The notes under the pieces: model-generated
The model's input: only the letters and a program-made list of their open reading frames with translations
Told to the model about the DNA's origin: nothing
Databases searched by the model: none
Translations under genes and position numbers: made by a program
Shown: positions 1-11,298 of the stretch, piece by piece
Layout: each line of letters opens with the position of its first letter
Position numbering within the stretch: position 1 is the stretch's first letter
NCBI GenBank assembly: GCA_001695595.3
Contig: MBPM02000002.1
Coordinates: 372,001-436,000, forward strand
Length of the DNA: 64,000 bases
Reading direction: 5' to 3'
DNA from: Plasmopara viticola
Taxonomy: Eukaryota; Oomycota; Peronosporomycetes; Peronosporales; Peronosporaceae

Positions 1-2000
1 TTCCTGAAGCCAAACAGAAATCCTCAACTTGGCTGAGAAAAGACTTGGTGTACTTGAGGTCGGGAAAGAGTCGAGTGCAATCATTGATACCACTTATCAC
101 CGAGTGGGTCGTAGTCACTGCGCAAATCGTAATCATTTTGTTGTGCACTCAACAGATCCAACAAAGGCTTAATAAAGAGTACAGAAAGTGCTGGAGAGAG
201 TGGGTCTCCTTGTTACATCCCCGCACCAAGTTCGAACGGACTTTGTAGGCGACCATTGAACAAGATTGATTACAGCCTAACTCGAGATAGGACCCGCATC
301 TATCGCCTGAATTTGTCACCAAATTCAAAGTGCGTCAAGACCATATCAAGTGCTCTCCAAACGTCACTTTCAAAGGCCTTGACGAAGTCGAGTAAGATTG
401 CTCCGTTTGGAAGGCCATTTTGTTAATCAGCTGGGACAAGGCCTCAAAGCTTAGGTGTGCGTGGCGAATATCCCTTCCTGGACCAAGTCCGTGTTGTTCT
501 GAATGCCTGAGGCTTCTCACTATCCCGACAAGGCAATGGAAAATCTGATATTAGGCACCAGCTTGGCACCCGAATTCAGGAGCAGGATAGGTCAATAGTT
601 GCTGGGTACCTTGAAGGCGCCTTTCTTGTATTGTAACAAGTATTGAGCACATTGCTGAAATTGTTCACCCGACCAAGTCGAATCTGGGCCGCCTATACTA
701 CTACGAGCTTGCGGCTCCAAAGAAGAAAGTCGATATTGTAACTGTCGACTTGGAGGCCGTCAGGTCCAAAGTTTTTTCCAGTCAAACGATGATAAAGTGC
801 CCTGTAGAGCTCGTTTGCCGTATAGAGGCTGCCCCAGGAAGCTTTGTCCTTTGGCGTCAGTCAAGCCTTAATATGTTGGGGCATTCGAGAAAACTTTGCG
901 CTAATTCAATCAGGTTTGACGTACCCGAACTTCTTGGACGGGGAGAAATCGATACCGTACCACTTGAATCCAAAGAGATAGGCGTCTTGCGTGAAATTTT
1001 TACAGGGCGGCCGGAAGAAGTTCCAAGACGAATGTTTAGCGTGCTCAGGTCCGAAAAAAAGTATTAGTTGAACGCATAATAGTCTTGCTCATTGAGGTTT
1101 TCATTAAGCTTTGGTCTTGCGGCTGCAAGCTTCTCGGAGTAGTATTCGACTGCGTTGATAGCCTGGGCATGTTGCAGCGCATTCACTGGACTTTAACCAT
1201 CCGTTGGCGCTCTTTTTTTGTAGTGCAAAATCTCCTTGAGGAAGATCGAATTTTTTTCACTTGTGCTCGTCGAGAAAAAAGCCAGGATTATACGAGTCTC
1301 TGCAGGATCTTCAAAAGGAATGTGCAAGCTCTCAAAGTGACTCGTGCACGGATTCTTGGGCTTGCGAAAGCTGGAGGACCCAGGTTGGACATTACCGTGA
1401 GGCTCGAGAAGAAGGCTTTTAGCAAATAGTAAAACGGAATGAACCTTCAGTATCTTTACCTGCTCTGGAAGTCATAGTGGACATCTCGGTTTGTCGAATG
1501 AAAAATTCTTGAGCTGGCCAAAACGTAGTCAATTAGAGAGGTGCTGTCGAGGCTGCAAAATATGTCAACTTCTCGATGCCGGAGACGGCAGGGATCAATG
1601 ACGTGCAAGGTGGTCATCCAATCCAGCAAGGCCTCGCGTTGAGAGAAACCGTTTTCAAGGTCCGTCTTCGTTTGAGGTCAGTGGGACTAGAGGACGCCAC
1701 CACAGTAGCCTTATTTGTAGATGCTCAAATGTGGCGCGAACATCTACTGGGAGAGGCCCTGCCAAAATGCGGCCTTAAAGGGCGATATTATTATAATGGC
1801 AAGGTTGCGTCATCCCATAGTTTCCAGATTGGGTGAGGCAGTGCCGATGCTGCCTTCGGTAAGCGCGCTCAGCTTAAACGGCACCGCGTAAATACTTGGT
1901 GCAATAACCTGCATAGCCAGATTAGCCTCCGCCACTCATATCTTTAGCCAGAATTGCAGTTGATCGGACCAGAGCTGTTCCAAACTTTTTAAAGATCAAA
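1..2000 (-). mobile_element. Decayed LINE-type retrotransposon (endonuclease + reverse transcriptase remnant)
   Basis: Read on the minus strand in several frames, this stretch holds the two enzymatic parts of a non-LTR retrotransposon. An endonuclease-like part lies at about 1.45-1.65 kb (REALLDWMTTLHVIDPCR, then SLIDYVLASS, as in the SRIDYIL block of APE-type nucleases). The reverse transcriptase part lies at about 0.15-0.6 kb, with ILLDFVKAFES (the DF-KAFD block) near 360-400 and QGDPLSPA near 190-220. The order is right for an element running from about 2 kb to beyond base 1, so the 3' end is outside the window. Stops and frameshifts are frequent and no long frame survives, so it is dead. 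Assignment to an L1-like class is inferred from motif spacing only. Confidence 0.7.
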
Positions 2001-4508
2001 ATCTTGCTTATCTGAATAGAAGTTGGAGATCCGCTTTAACACGCAGCATTTCTCATCCAGTGTACGAGGTTGCGCGGATATCTCATGGAAGACCCTATGC
2101 CCAAAGGTTTGTGCGTGAAGGTAGTAAAAGCTGTATTTGCCGTGGTGTCACGTAGAACGCGGTGAAGACTGGGCTGAGCTTGCACTGATGCTATCGCCAA
2201 ATCCAGGTCGGTCGGCGAGCAGAATGAGCTCAAGAAGTCTTCAATAGTTGCCTATACTTCTTAAAGCGACAACCAACAAACGTTGCTTTATCGAGCCGTC
2301 ATATTTAGAACATGTTCCGGTAGCTCCACATGGGAGGCTACAGATTGCTGCGGGCTTGTCGTTTCGTCCCATAAAAGAGATTTTGGTCCGGTGGAATGGG
2401 CCCATCCAAGTTAATACGCAAGCGTTTGTACGATTTTAATCGATGCAACTATCGAGTGCTCATTTCGGGAGAGAGTGAAGCGGCGCAATTTAATGCCGGA
2501 TCCGCAACAATGTCTAAGTTCATGCACCTGCCCGTTTGATGCGGTTTGGTGTATTTCCGCTGCTTGAATTGCGCTTACTGGAAAGACGGCAGTGCTGCCG
2601 TGTGATCACACCAACTTCGTTTTGGCTGCAATGGCACAGTCAAGCACATCCATGGAGCTGCGTTGGTAAGACGTGTCGTCGGATTTGTCCCCACTATATG
2701 GCTTTCTTTCCGACAATAAGGCGTCAAATATGGCTTCACTATCACTGACGTCACTCTGGTGATCAAATACGGGCGGTATTTTGCCAGTTTTATATTGGTT
2801 GGCGAGCCGGAGGTCCCTTGAACCAAAGCTTTTCTTGATAAATGGCGGAATGACGCTGTCGAAGGCGCGTTTACTGTAATGCACCACTGTGTAGCCTTGT
2901 CTAGTAATTGGATGTGGTGGGGTGGGATGGCATCACCGACGCCGGAGGAAATTTTTGGATAGCGAATACCCGTCAATTGCGAGAGCAAAGACCTCCCACT
3001 GTATGAGCTGAAGTGAGAAACATCGGTGATTTGCCTTGGTTGGCAAAGAAGTCATTATGTTTCCGTCCGTTGCGTCGCCAGGTAGGCATTGTAAGCCCTC
3101 GGATTACCCATGGGAGTATTCCGTGTGCGGCTGGATTCTAAACTTGCGGCTAAAATATGCACAAATTCTCGCCTCAATTCGTACATAGATCCTGATCGGA
3201 ATAGTGGAAGCTTATCCCAGTATTGCGGACTCTCTTAGAGTTGCAAAGGTAGCCGAGGTTTGATGACCATGTGACGCTTTGTATAGTCGAACACAGCAAG
3301 GGCATGATCTCAAAGTTCGAGAAGGTGGCCGTAAGCTCCGAGCCGAACCCTGCCAGGACAGCAAAGCGTTTGTCCTGTTGTCCCGGCCGGGATCCAACAA
3401 GGCTGCCTCCGCCTTTCAAAAGATGGCGTCGACAGGGCGAATAAAATTTGCCCGTGATGCGGTGTTGCGTCATGCTATGCGCCAAGATTTATCGCGTTGG
3501 GAACTCGTCATAATTGGAGAGTGCTGTGGAGAACTCACTACTGGTTGCGAGTGCAACGAAGGAAACAGTTAAACTCTGTGTTCTGAGTCTCTAGTGTCGA
3601 AGGACATTAAAGCCGACACTAGACGAAAGGTACATCAACACCCGGACATAGTGAAGGTGCAGCCTACAAAGTATGCTATCTTCCACTTAAGCTTTTCGTT
3701 GACCCACGACAGTACGCCCTAGCGTCCTGATGATTGAGTCTCCCTACGATGCAGTTCACGTTGCACACTTTTCGGTGAGACTTAGTGCGCTTTGTTTTTG
3801 TCTCCAGCAAAGATGTGCCTACAATTCACTGTACCCGCCTTCTTTCTGAATTACGCGAACTGCGGGACAGTTCGACCCGTTGAACGAGGGGGGCGGAGCG
3901 GAGCGACTTGACAACTGGAGAAGCGGAATAGCGAGCTTGAGCTTGTGTCCTGTCTTCTTGTAAGGTTGCTGGCAAATTGCAGAATGACAAAGTCATATGG
4001 CCACAACTACAATGCTGTAAAAAGAAGAATTTACTTTAAAATAAACATCGCAATAAGCAAAGCGTAAATTATTGAACGAGCACGTTAAAAGGCGTGTCCA
4101 TAGTTCTGCTGTAGACACAGGCGAGGATCAAGAACGATAGTCACGTGACCGTAACATGTAGGTGTTTGGATATACTTAATCACACGACTCATTCATACAT
4201 TTTTGCAAATCTGTTCGCTGAGTAGAAAGACTGTCGTGTGCTCGTCAGCTGCAAATGCATGTATCTCTGCCTTCGGATTGGAACCAAGAAAAATGTCGCA
4301 GTGGGCCCGTATTCTAACTGTCTATGCAAATTTGGTCAATCTTAGTCGCCACGCTATGAAGTATAAAGTAGCTCATGACGTAAAATTTGTGCCCTTCTAC
4401 AGTTTTTTTTTCAACAAAAAAGAGGGAGACTAAACGCTAGACCACAAATCGCAAGTGGAGCAAAGCTTCAGTGAAGAAAGTGAGCCTGAGGTTTTGCGCC
4501 AATACGTG
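2001..4508. other. Gene-poor stretch with small inverted repeats
   Basis: No gene is convincing here. Open frames around 2.57-2.99 kb and 3.17-3.57 kb overlap each other on both strands and show no domain I recognise; they could be 5' debris of the LINE to the left. A perfect 9-bp stem with a 14-base loop (CTAGTGTCG / CGACACTAG) sits at 3591-3622. A 10-bp palindrome GTCACGTGAC, which contains the CACGTG E-box core, sits at 4140-4149 upstream of the SKP1-like gene and could be a binding site. Confidence 0.4.
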
Positions 4509-5923
4509 ATGGCAAACGTCGTTGACGAGAAGCGTAGCCGGCAAACGCCATTGCCTGCTAGTACTAGTGCATGTGATGAGAAAGTGAAGCCAGTGAAGGC
4601 CAAGACACTCGTGACACGCCACTCGAAACTGCAGTTGAAATGCAAGGACGGAGCAATGTTTGACGTGACCTACGAGCAAGCGATGATGTCATCCACGCTG
4701 TGGGTCCTTATGCAAGGTCGGAGTTTTTATAGACCTGTCAAGCAGTTTGACACTTGAAAAGACTCATGTTTGTGTGCGCAGATGTCTATGATAACAAGGT
4801 GAAAAAGAGCACGAAGCAGCACGTCATTCCTGTCTTTGACTTGCCTACAGAAAGTGTGCAGTGTGCTCTAGATTATTGCAGGTACAGTTGTTTAGTATTG
4901 TAAACGCTTAGATGGAACATATGTTTAACTGGAAGATGTAGTTGCCTGTACAAGCAGCAGGTGGATCGCGTCGAAACCGCCATGTTGGATTGGGAAGACA
5001 GATTCGTCCGTCTTGAATCCAAAGAACTGTGCGATCTGGCAAAAGTGGCGTCGAATTTGGACATCCAGCCGCTTGTGGACCTCACGTGTCGGTCCATCGC
5101 TCAGATCATGTCGGCGACTTCGGAAGCAGATGAATTGAGAAAGAAATTTGGGTTAAAAGAGCCACATGAAGTTGAGTGTAGCTGCGAACTGCGCAGTGAC
5201 ATGGCTGGGTTTGACTTTGACATGTTTAACACTTTAGACCATGACATTTCGACCGAAAAGTACGAGTTAGTGGAGTTTGACCAACCAAGTGTCGACGAAT
5301 TAGTCAGTTTTATCAATGGCAGTGGGAGCAACCCACACGCGACACCAAATCAATGTATGCAACATCAGGCAGTGACATCAAAGAAGGAGTGCCATTTGCA
5401 CGGAGACAGCTTGTCGGATCCTGGCGGTTCGAATAGTGGCAGTACGACTTCCAATCGAAAGAAGCGCAAAAAGCGCAAAAAGAAGAAAGCTGCGTCCACG
5501 TGTTTTGAGACAAGCGACCTGTCCGACGCAATCTTTTCTACCAGGATCGAAAAGAGCAAGACAGGTTTCGATAGACACAATAAAGAGTTTAGTAGCAGCG
5601 ACGAGAAGGATGAATCCGATTCTGCTCCGTCAAAGTCGATTAATTGCCGAACAAGTAACACACCGCAGACGTTGGAAGAGAAAGTCCGATTGGCACGTCA
5701 GAATCCAAGTGCCGTGTTTAAAGAATCTCAATTCGAGGACGACGATGACGAAGACATGGCAGAGGTGATCAAGATGTTCGAACTCAACTTGGAGTCCGCA
5801 TACCGAGACTGCGACACAAAGGAGAAGCCCCGTGTGGAATTCGCACCACAGGAGGTTTTCCGGTCTCCTCTTGTTCAGTCAGCACACTTAAGTATGTGTA
5901 GCGGCGTCTTCCCGTCGAGATGA
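4509..5923 (+). CDS. SKP1-like protein with long lysine-rich tail
   Basis: The protein has the SKP1 fold used as adaptor between cullin-1 and F-box proteins in SCF ubiquitin ligases, acting in nucleus and cytosol. Three exons fit: 4509-4716, 4782-4881 and 4942-5923, with introns of 65 and 60 bp and GT-AG borders, giving about 429 residues. The N-terminal BTB/POZ-like half contains LQLKCKDGAMFDV and HVIPVFDLP. The C-terminal dimerisation half contains WEDRFVRLESKELCDL, SNLDIQPLVDLTCRSIA and ELRKKFGL, close to the classical LDIKGLLDLTCK and IRKTFNI blocks. SKP1 normally ends there (about 160 residues); this protein continues for roughly 240 residues that are acidic, serine-rich and include a KKRKKRKKKK stretch near 5460-5490, a likely nuclear localisation signal. 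The ATG at 4509 is the first in frame; an upstream exon cannot be excluded. The 3' end faces the transporter gene 125 bp away. Confidence 0.82.
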
Positions 5924-6048
5924 CGGATCGAACGCGGTCTGTATAAATCCTGAAAGACGACAACAATGGAATTGATTGTAATATTACGACTAACTTTTGA
6001 AAATATACCTCCACCACAAGAAAAAAAAACTTGTCTATTGTCAAGAGC

Positions 6049-7659
6049 CTAATCGGCTGTAGCATTGACACGCCACTTATCAATCTTAAGGTTTTGCAGA
6101 AACTGAATACGGCGGTAAAAGAAGAGGAGCCACATCACACCAATCGCCAAGCAAATAAAAGTCTCAACAAAGAAACCGTCACGCACGATGAGGCACTCGC
6201 CCCCAGCGTCAGTGCAAGCTTGACGAGCTTCAGCGTCCGAGCACGTGACGGATCCAATGTCTAGGATCTCATCGTTGAATTCGCCACCAAGACACTCCCG
6301 CGTGGTCAGATGATCGACGACGGCGAGACTGAGTGAGTTGGGCCACTTTGAGCCCAAGTTAGTCACCGTATTGAGAAACGTCATGTACGTGCCGCCAATG
6401 CTCGGATCACTGATGCGAGCGTAGAAAGCCATTTGCGGCACGTACATCATGTTGGCAGCAATTTCGTGCAGCGCACCACTTGCTAAAAGAATACCATAGA
6501 AAAGATAATGGGAACTCTCGTCCTGCGCCATGGCCACGGGAGTAATATACACGAGGCCAGCATACAAAAGGCCGACGGCAAGTCGCACGGGATAGCCCCA
6601 GATAAAGAGATTCAAAGGATGCGATGGCTTGATCCATCGACCTATGAAGACTGGAATGACAATACCGAGCGGAATGAGAATAGGCGTTAACAATGCCAGC
6701 TTTTCTTTCTTCATGCCGTACTCTACGAGCTTGAGCGACGCGACACTTTCCGCAGCAGCAAATCCAATCTTGCTCGTGAGTAGCATAACAGAGAGTGAAA
6801 TGACACTGGGGAGACGCAGCACAGAGTACATTTGAGAGTACGTCTGGCCGATACTTAGTCGCTCACTGCTTTCATCCTCAGACTTTTCATGCTTAAAGAG
6901 CCACACGCCAAGGGTCGTAAAGAACATGATCCAGCCCCAGAATCTCATGAATCCAGGCAAAGTTACCATGCCTTCGTCCTTGAATTCACTGCGCAAGTAC
7001 GTGTTGCAAGTAGAAGGGTCGTTGAGCGCCAAGAAACCCACGTACGCCACAAAGTAGCCAATCGTCTGGCCTACTGTGTTGCACGTGGAAGCATGACCCA
7101 CATTCTTCTCTGAAAGCATGGTGATCGCCCAGCCATCCACAGCAATGTCCTGCGTCGCCATCATAAAGTAGAGCACGAAGAAAAAGCACGTGAGGTAGAC
7201 AACGTGTGGCTTTTGGCCTTCATTCTCGCCCAATAAATCGCTCATGACCCAACTGCCCCCAACCATAAGAGCTGCACAGATGAACTGCACGGGGATAAGC
7301 CACGATTTCCGGCGGCCAAAGCGCTCACTATAGAGCGAGTCAACGAATGGCGCCCAGAGTAGTTTTAAACTAAAGGGCCAGGACACCAGACTAAACGTTG
7401 CCTGGTCACCGTATCCAACTTTTTCTTGTAAAATGAATGGAATACTGCTCGACAGCCCCATCGGGATGCCTTGCAGCGTGTACAGCAACAGTAGCAGGAG
7501 CATGGAAGGCCAGTCGTTCACTTCATCGTCGTCGTTTGTTGGCTGAACGGGAAGTTTAGACTTTGTCAACGTCTGTTCATTAGAAACCGACGTCGCAGTT
7601 TGTATAGTGGAGGACAGAGAGGGTTCTGCCGCGGGCTTGCGCTGCCGCATAGACGCCAT
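6049..7659 (-). CDS. Acetyl-CoA transporter-type MFS membrane protein (SLC33A1/AT-1 family)
   Basis: A single uninterrupted 536-residue frame starts at an ATG on the minus strand at 7659. A hydrophilic N-terminus of about 50 residues is followed by roughly a dozen hydrophobic segments. The block LLYTLQGIPMGLSSSIPF, then SWPFSLKLLWAPFVDSLY and RFGRRKSWLIPVQ, and later ATQDIAVDGWAITML, are characteristic of the acetyl-CoA transporter family, which moves acetyl-CoA into the ER/Golgi lumen for acetylation of proteins and glycolipids. The family normally has about 550 residues, so this is full length. C-terminal cysteines and YMTFLNTVTNLGSKWP also fit. It shares a 127-bp divergent promoter with the FYVE-C2 gene. 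The transported substrate is inferred from the family and could differ in oomycetes. Confidence 0.88.
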   Translation of the reverse strand: MASMRQRKPAAEPSLSSTIQTATSVSNEQTLTKSKLPVQPTNDDDEVNDWPSMLLLLLLYTLQGIPMGLSSSIPFILQEKVGYGDQATFSLVSWPFSLKLLWAPFVDSLYSERFGRRKSWLIPVQFICAALMVGGSWVMSDLLGENEGQKPHVVYLTCFFFVLYFMMATQDIAVDGWAITMLSEKNVGHASTCNTVGQTIGYFVAYVGFLALNDPSTCNTYLRSEFKDEGMVTLPGFMRFWGWIMFFTTLGVWLFKHEKSEDESSERLSIGQTYSQMYSVLRLPSVISLSVMLLTSKIGFAAAESVASLKLVEYGMKKEKLALLTPILIPLGIVIPVFIGRWIKPSHPLNLFIWGYPVRLAVGLLYAGLVYITPVAMAQDESSHYLFYGILLASGALHEIAANMMYVPQMAFYARISDPSIGGTYMTFLNTVTNLGSKWPNSLSLAVVDHLTTRECLGGEFNDEILDIGSVTCSDAEARQACTDAGGECLIVRDGFFVETFICLAIGVMWLLFFYRRIQFLQNLKIDKWRVNATAD

Positions 7660-7786
7660 GGCAATGCTGGCCGTGCCGGATCGCGAAATGACGTGGTCAA
7701 AGTAGCGGAATAATACGGTTTTATCAAGACGTGATTGGATAAAATAGACACAACGCCTCTAGATATTCGCATCTGGCTTAGTTGCT
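7660..7786. promoter_or_regulatory. Divergent promoter between MFS transporter and FYVE-C2 gene
   Basis: Only 127 bp separate the two start codons, so both genes must be driven from here or from within each other's 5' ends. The spacer contains GTGATTGGATAA, with an inverted CCAAT box (ATTGG), near 7730-7742. No longer motif is obvious. The same organisation (117-131 bp, with ATTGG/CCAAT) recurs at two other divergent pairs in this window. Confidence 0.5.
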
Positions 7787-9734
7787 ATGGCTTCGCTCTT
7801 CGGCAACCTCCCGTCGGCGGTTATGCGCAATCACGGCCGCAGCAACGCGCTTGTGAGTGCCAGAAGTAGCGAGCGTGTGTTAAAGTGGGTCTATGACGAA
7901 CACACGAGCAACTGTATGCACTGCAACACGCCGTTTACGATGATCACGCGCAAGGTACAGCACCCCTTCTAAATGGCACTAGCGTCCTTGACGTTGACGT
8001 CTGTACGACTGTAGCACCACTGCCGACGCTGCGGAAATGTTATTTGTCACAACTGCTCACCGCACAAGCGCCGCCTTTCGTCCACGGATCCGTTTGTACG
8101 CTAAAGTGAAGAGTTATGGAACTTTGACCATCTTCGTGCTGATCATGTACGTGTGTTCTGTTAGCCGATGAGGGTTTGCAACTCGTGCTATGCTGCAGTT
8201 GATGAGCACTTTGCTTTATTAGAGTGGTCGGGTCATTCTGCCTTAGAGGTATTGGCAAGTGGGACGGTTAAAGCCATGAAGTAGAGCTGATGGTGATGTT
8301 GATTAGATCCAAAGCAAGGTCGATCCTGTGATTGAAGGCCGTGTGCATGTTGGCCAGCTATACGTTAAGGTAGTCGAGGCCATAGGATTGCCGTCCACCG
8401 ACGCAATCACGAGTGATCCATTTGTGCGGGTAATGCTCACAGGCAAGTGGTCACACGGACAAGAGTGGGCCGACGACTTGAAGATCACCAAGTGCACAAA
8501 AAAAAAGACGAGAACGTTGAATCCACGCTGGCACGAAACGTTTGTATTCAATGTGTGTGCACCAGGAGCCGAGCTGATGCTAGAAGTATATAATTACGGC
8601 CAATTAAGTCAGCCGACGAAGCTGGGCGAGGCATCGATCCCACTCTTGCAGATAATGGACCAGCGACGACATAACAAGTGGCTCGATCTGTTACTTCCAC
8701 AGGAACTTCATCGTGCAGGCCTGAACAACGACACACGAGCAGGCCGCATCCATGTGTTGCTCCACTACAAGTTTTCACGAATGGCTGAATTCTGCAGCTA
8801 CTTTACAGCCGAGCAGGAGTACGTGTATGAATGGCCAGAGTTTCAAGCCGCACAATTATACAATAACTTTTGGGTGCTGCTGGACAATCTTTGGCCGTAT
8901 TTGGAGGTGGTGTGGCAGATTGTGCCCACGCTGAGCTGGGAACATCCAACGCACTCCTTCATGTGCTTTATACTCTGCGTGTGGCTTTGTCTTTCCCTCC
9001 AGTGGCTGCCAGTGGTCATTCACCTTGCACTCATTGCGCTCATTTTGCGCAATTACTTTGAGCTGAATTTACACTCGTTCACAGCAGCAACGGATGAAAA
9101 GAACCATCCAATGGGTGCAACTGGGAACCAGGATCACGATATGAATTATGGCTCGTTCCGGCAGTACAACTTGCCGTCGGGCTTTAACCATCTCATGAAC
9201 AAAATGACTCACGTCACGATTGACCAAGAGACGAAACGAACGCTGCAGTCTATCCAGAACAACATGGCTTGGTGGTCAAACATCATAAACAACCTCGAGC
9301 TCATGTTTTCATGGGAAGATACGTTTTACACGGCTCGCATCCTTCTCTACCTCATCGTGAGCTGTGTGCTACACGTGATGACCCCGAACAGGTACTTGCT
9401 GCTCGCTTTTGTAGTCTACCTCTTCATGCAATGGATGGTCCCGTTCATGTGGTTGACACACTTTATCTACGCCGTCCGCCAATCCATTCTCTCTTTGATT
9501 CATCAACACCGTCTTCAAAGTTCCTTGGCACCAGCAGATGTAACTCCTCGGCTGCCTGGCAACGGGTTGAGTGGAGGTCTGGATCAACCACGAGCCATGC
9601 GTCGCACGGTCTCGAATGCCAGCGCGCGAGCCCACGCCCGTGTCTCTAAAAAAGAAGAGGCTTTTGGTGCAGCGGCTTCGGCAATCTCTGAACGATTTGT
9701 GGTTTCACGAGAGCCCACTTTTCGTAAGCGATAG
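7787..9734 (+). CDS. FYVE zinc finger - C2 domain - membrane-anchored protein (MCTP-like C-terminus)
   Basis: Four exons join in frame: 7787-7954, 8015-8095, 8165-8248 and 8307-9734; the introns are 60, 69 and 58 bp, all GT-AG and phase 0, giving about 586 residues. The FYVE finger (residues about 40-90) is complete: CMHC, RKHHCRRCG, CHNC and CNSC supply all eight zinc ligands and the basic patch that binds phosphatidylinositol 3-phosphate on endosomes. A C2 domain follows (about 120-220; GQLYVKVVEAIGLPSTD, DPFVRVML, LNPRWHETFVFNV), expected to bind phospholipid or Ca2+. The C-terminal third has hydrophobic hairpins near genomic 8955-9055 and 9335-9480, resembling the PRT_C membrane region of plant multiple-C2 proteins. 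A membrane-contact or tethering role at endosome/ER is inferred. The exon 3 to exon 4 join, which links FYVE to C2, rests on splice-site reading. Confidence 0.8.
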
Positions 9735-10205
9735 GCCTTTATTTAACTTGTATATAACTGCGTGTTTGGATGCGGCTTCGGCATTTGGCCGAGACGGGGC
9801 TTTGCAGTAGTGCTCATAATGTATCAAATGGCTGGATGACGTCATTGAGCTTGCCAGGTTCACTCAGCTACTGGTCTCTCCTTCCCTCTTCGACAGCTCG
9901 GATACCGGCATAACAGCGGAAGCAATGACTTGGAAAATATTTTAAAGTTTACAGAATTTTCGGAGTAATAATGAACTATAAACGAACTATTGGACACTTT
10001 CTATATGTCTATATGTCACAGTTTGAGCCGATGTTTAAGAATAGCACCTATAATTACACCCGTACAGAGTTAAAAATGAGACTTTAGTACTGCTACCCTT
10101 ACGAGTAGCCTGTGGACAGTAGCTTGCTGTCGGTGTATCACCCATTCCAATTACCATATATACCAATACATTTTATCGACGGAGGTAAATCAGCTCATTT
10201 TTTCA
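9735..10205. other. Intergenic, 471 bp, nothing recognised
   Basis: AT-rich sequence between the FYVE-C2 gene and the left arm of the inverted-repeat transposon. I see no coding potential and no structured repeat. Confidence 0.4.
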
Positions 10206-10324
10206 GGGAAATGATACCGGGCAGGCACTTTTCGCTAACGGGTAGGCACTGATGTTTATATAGATTAAATTGATTGGCGTTTCTTCTCTGTGATTGGCTG
10301 GAAAGTTAATTCTCAGTCGTGATA
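10206..10324 (+). repeat. Left terminal inverted repeat
   Basis: Pairs with 11178-11298 on the opposite strand; starts GGGAAATGAT and ends in TCAGTCGTGATA. It includes a TTCTCTGTGATTGGCTGG block identical in both arms. Confidence 0.85.
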
Positions 10325-10335
10325 ACTTCTTTTGG

Positions 10336-11040
10336 CTTCGCTTTAACGTCCGTAATTCGCCAGATGCTTGAAATAGTGTTTTTTGTGCTTCGGCTGCTTT
10401 CTTATAGAATTAACGAATTTCCTTTTCAAGCGATTTTTGCACATTATCGCTCTCCAAACGCAGCCCTTCGTACCGGATAGACCAAGACTTTTCCAAAGAT
10501 TGATTCGCATCGTTGGCATAAACAGAGGAACGTTGCAACACTTACAACTTGACTTGACTAGAGCGTAGTTGTGACGCCAAGTGCTCAAGCTTGGAATTCA
10601 CCGATCAACCGTGTTGTTTCCAACATGTTTGCAGTGCTTGAGTCCTTGTTTTTAGCTCTTCTTTAAGCGCTGAAATAGTCTCACGCACAAGACTAATCAC
10701 CGACTGGTGTCTATTTTTCTTCAAGACCTGACGGCCACAACTTAAACGAAAATATAGCTCCACCTTGACACTATCAAGCTCTCGCTCGGCTGCCTCTTTG
10801 TCATATTTGAGCGCAGACGCCGCTTGCAATGCTTCGCTTGCCCGTCGACATTCGTCATCAACTTGTCGCAACAGCGAAATCTTTTCCAAAGCAAATTGTT
10901 GTTGCCAGTGCGTCTGTCGCTGTCGAGCTGCCGGACTTGTTAAAGACGTGGCAGACAATGCGTTTGCCAGCTGCTTCTCTACTTCCTGCACCTGAGTTGC
11001 CCGTCGCGTCAACTCTATATGTTGATGTAATTGAGCTTGC
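10336..11040 (-). pseudogene. Captured coiled-coil gene fragment
   Basis: On the minus strand one reading frame runs across nearly the whole interior of the inverted-repeat element. It shows the heptad-rich, charged composition of a long coiled coil (for example QVQEVEKQLANALSATS, AASALKYDKEAAERELDSV, AEAQKTLFQASGELRTL). Three in-frame stops (TGA near 10607, TAAs near 10553 and 10411) interrupt it, and upstream of about 11040 the frame shifts. No ATG opens the longest open part (10605-11012). I do not recognise the parent gene; the fragment has no transposase motif. The preserved frame despite stops suggests it came from a functional cellular gene and decayed after capture. Confidence 0.6.
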
Positions 11041-11177
11041 CAAGAGTTTGCAAGGTGTTCATGGTGATGTTACTGCGGAGGAATACGTCAAAGTTGCGTG
11101 GAAAGTCGCGATTTCAACGTCGGAAAGTAGTTTTGGGATAAGTTGCATCTGAGATTGGTGTAGCATATGAAAATTGA

Positions 11178-11298
11178 TATCACGACTGAGAATTAACCTT
11201 CCAGCCAATCACAGAGAAGAAATGCCAATCAATTTAATTCATATAAGCATCAGTGCCTGCCCGTTAGCGAAAAGCGCCTGCCCGGTATATCATTTCCC
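11178..11298 (-). repeat. Right terminal inverted repeat
   Basis: Reverse complement of 10206-10324; the outer end reads ATCATTTCCC on the plus strand and is followed by a T-rich tract. Confidence 0.85.

Larger units (their letters stand above)
10206..11298. mobile_element. Inverted-repeat transposon enclosing a broken coiled-coil gene (Pack-TIR type)
   Basis: The sequence at 10206-10324 recurs as its reverse complement at 11178-11298. The arms are 119 and 121 bp and differ by only about ten substitutions plus a 2-base indel. The outer ends begin GGGAAATGAT. Each arm contains a short internal repeat, GGGYAGGCRC, twice. Between the arms lies about 850 bp of coding-like DNA rather than a transposase, so the element is non-autonomous. 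A-and-T-rich flanks make the target-site duplication unclear (no perfect match was found). Superfamily is unknown; the long arms would suit a MULE or a foldback element. Confidence 0.75.

Noticed and set aside
2575..2988. 137-codon minus-strand frame near the left LINE.
   Set aside because: It overlaps another frame on the same strand and a plus-strand frame, has no ATG-led domain and no recognised motif; retained only as part of a gene-poor region.
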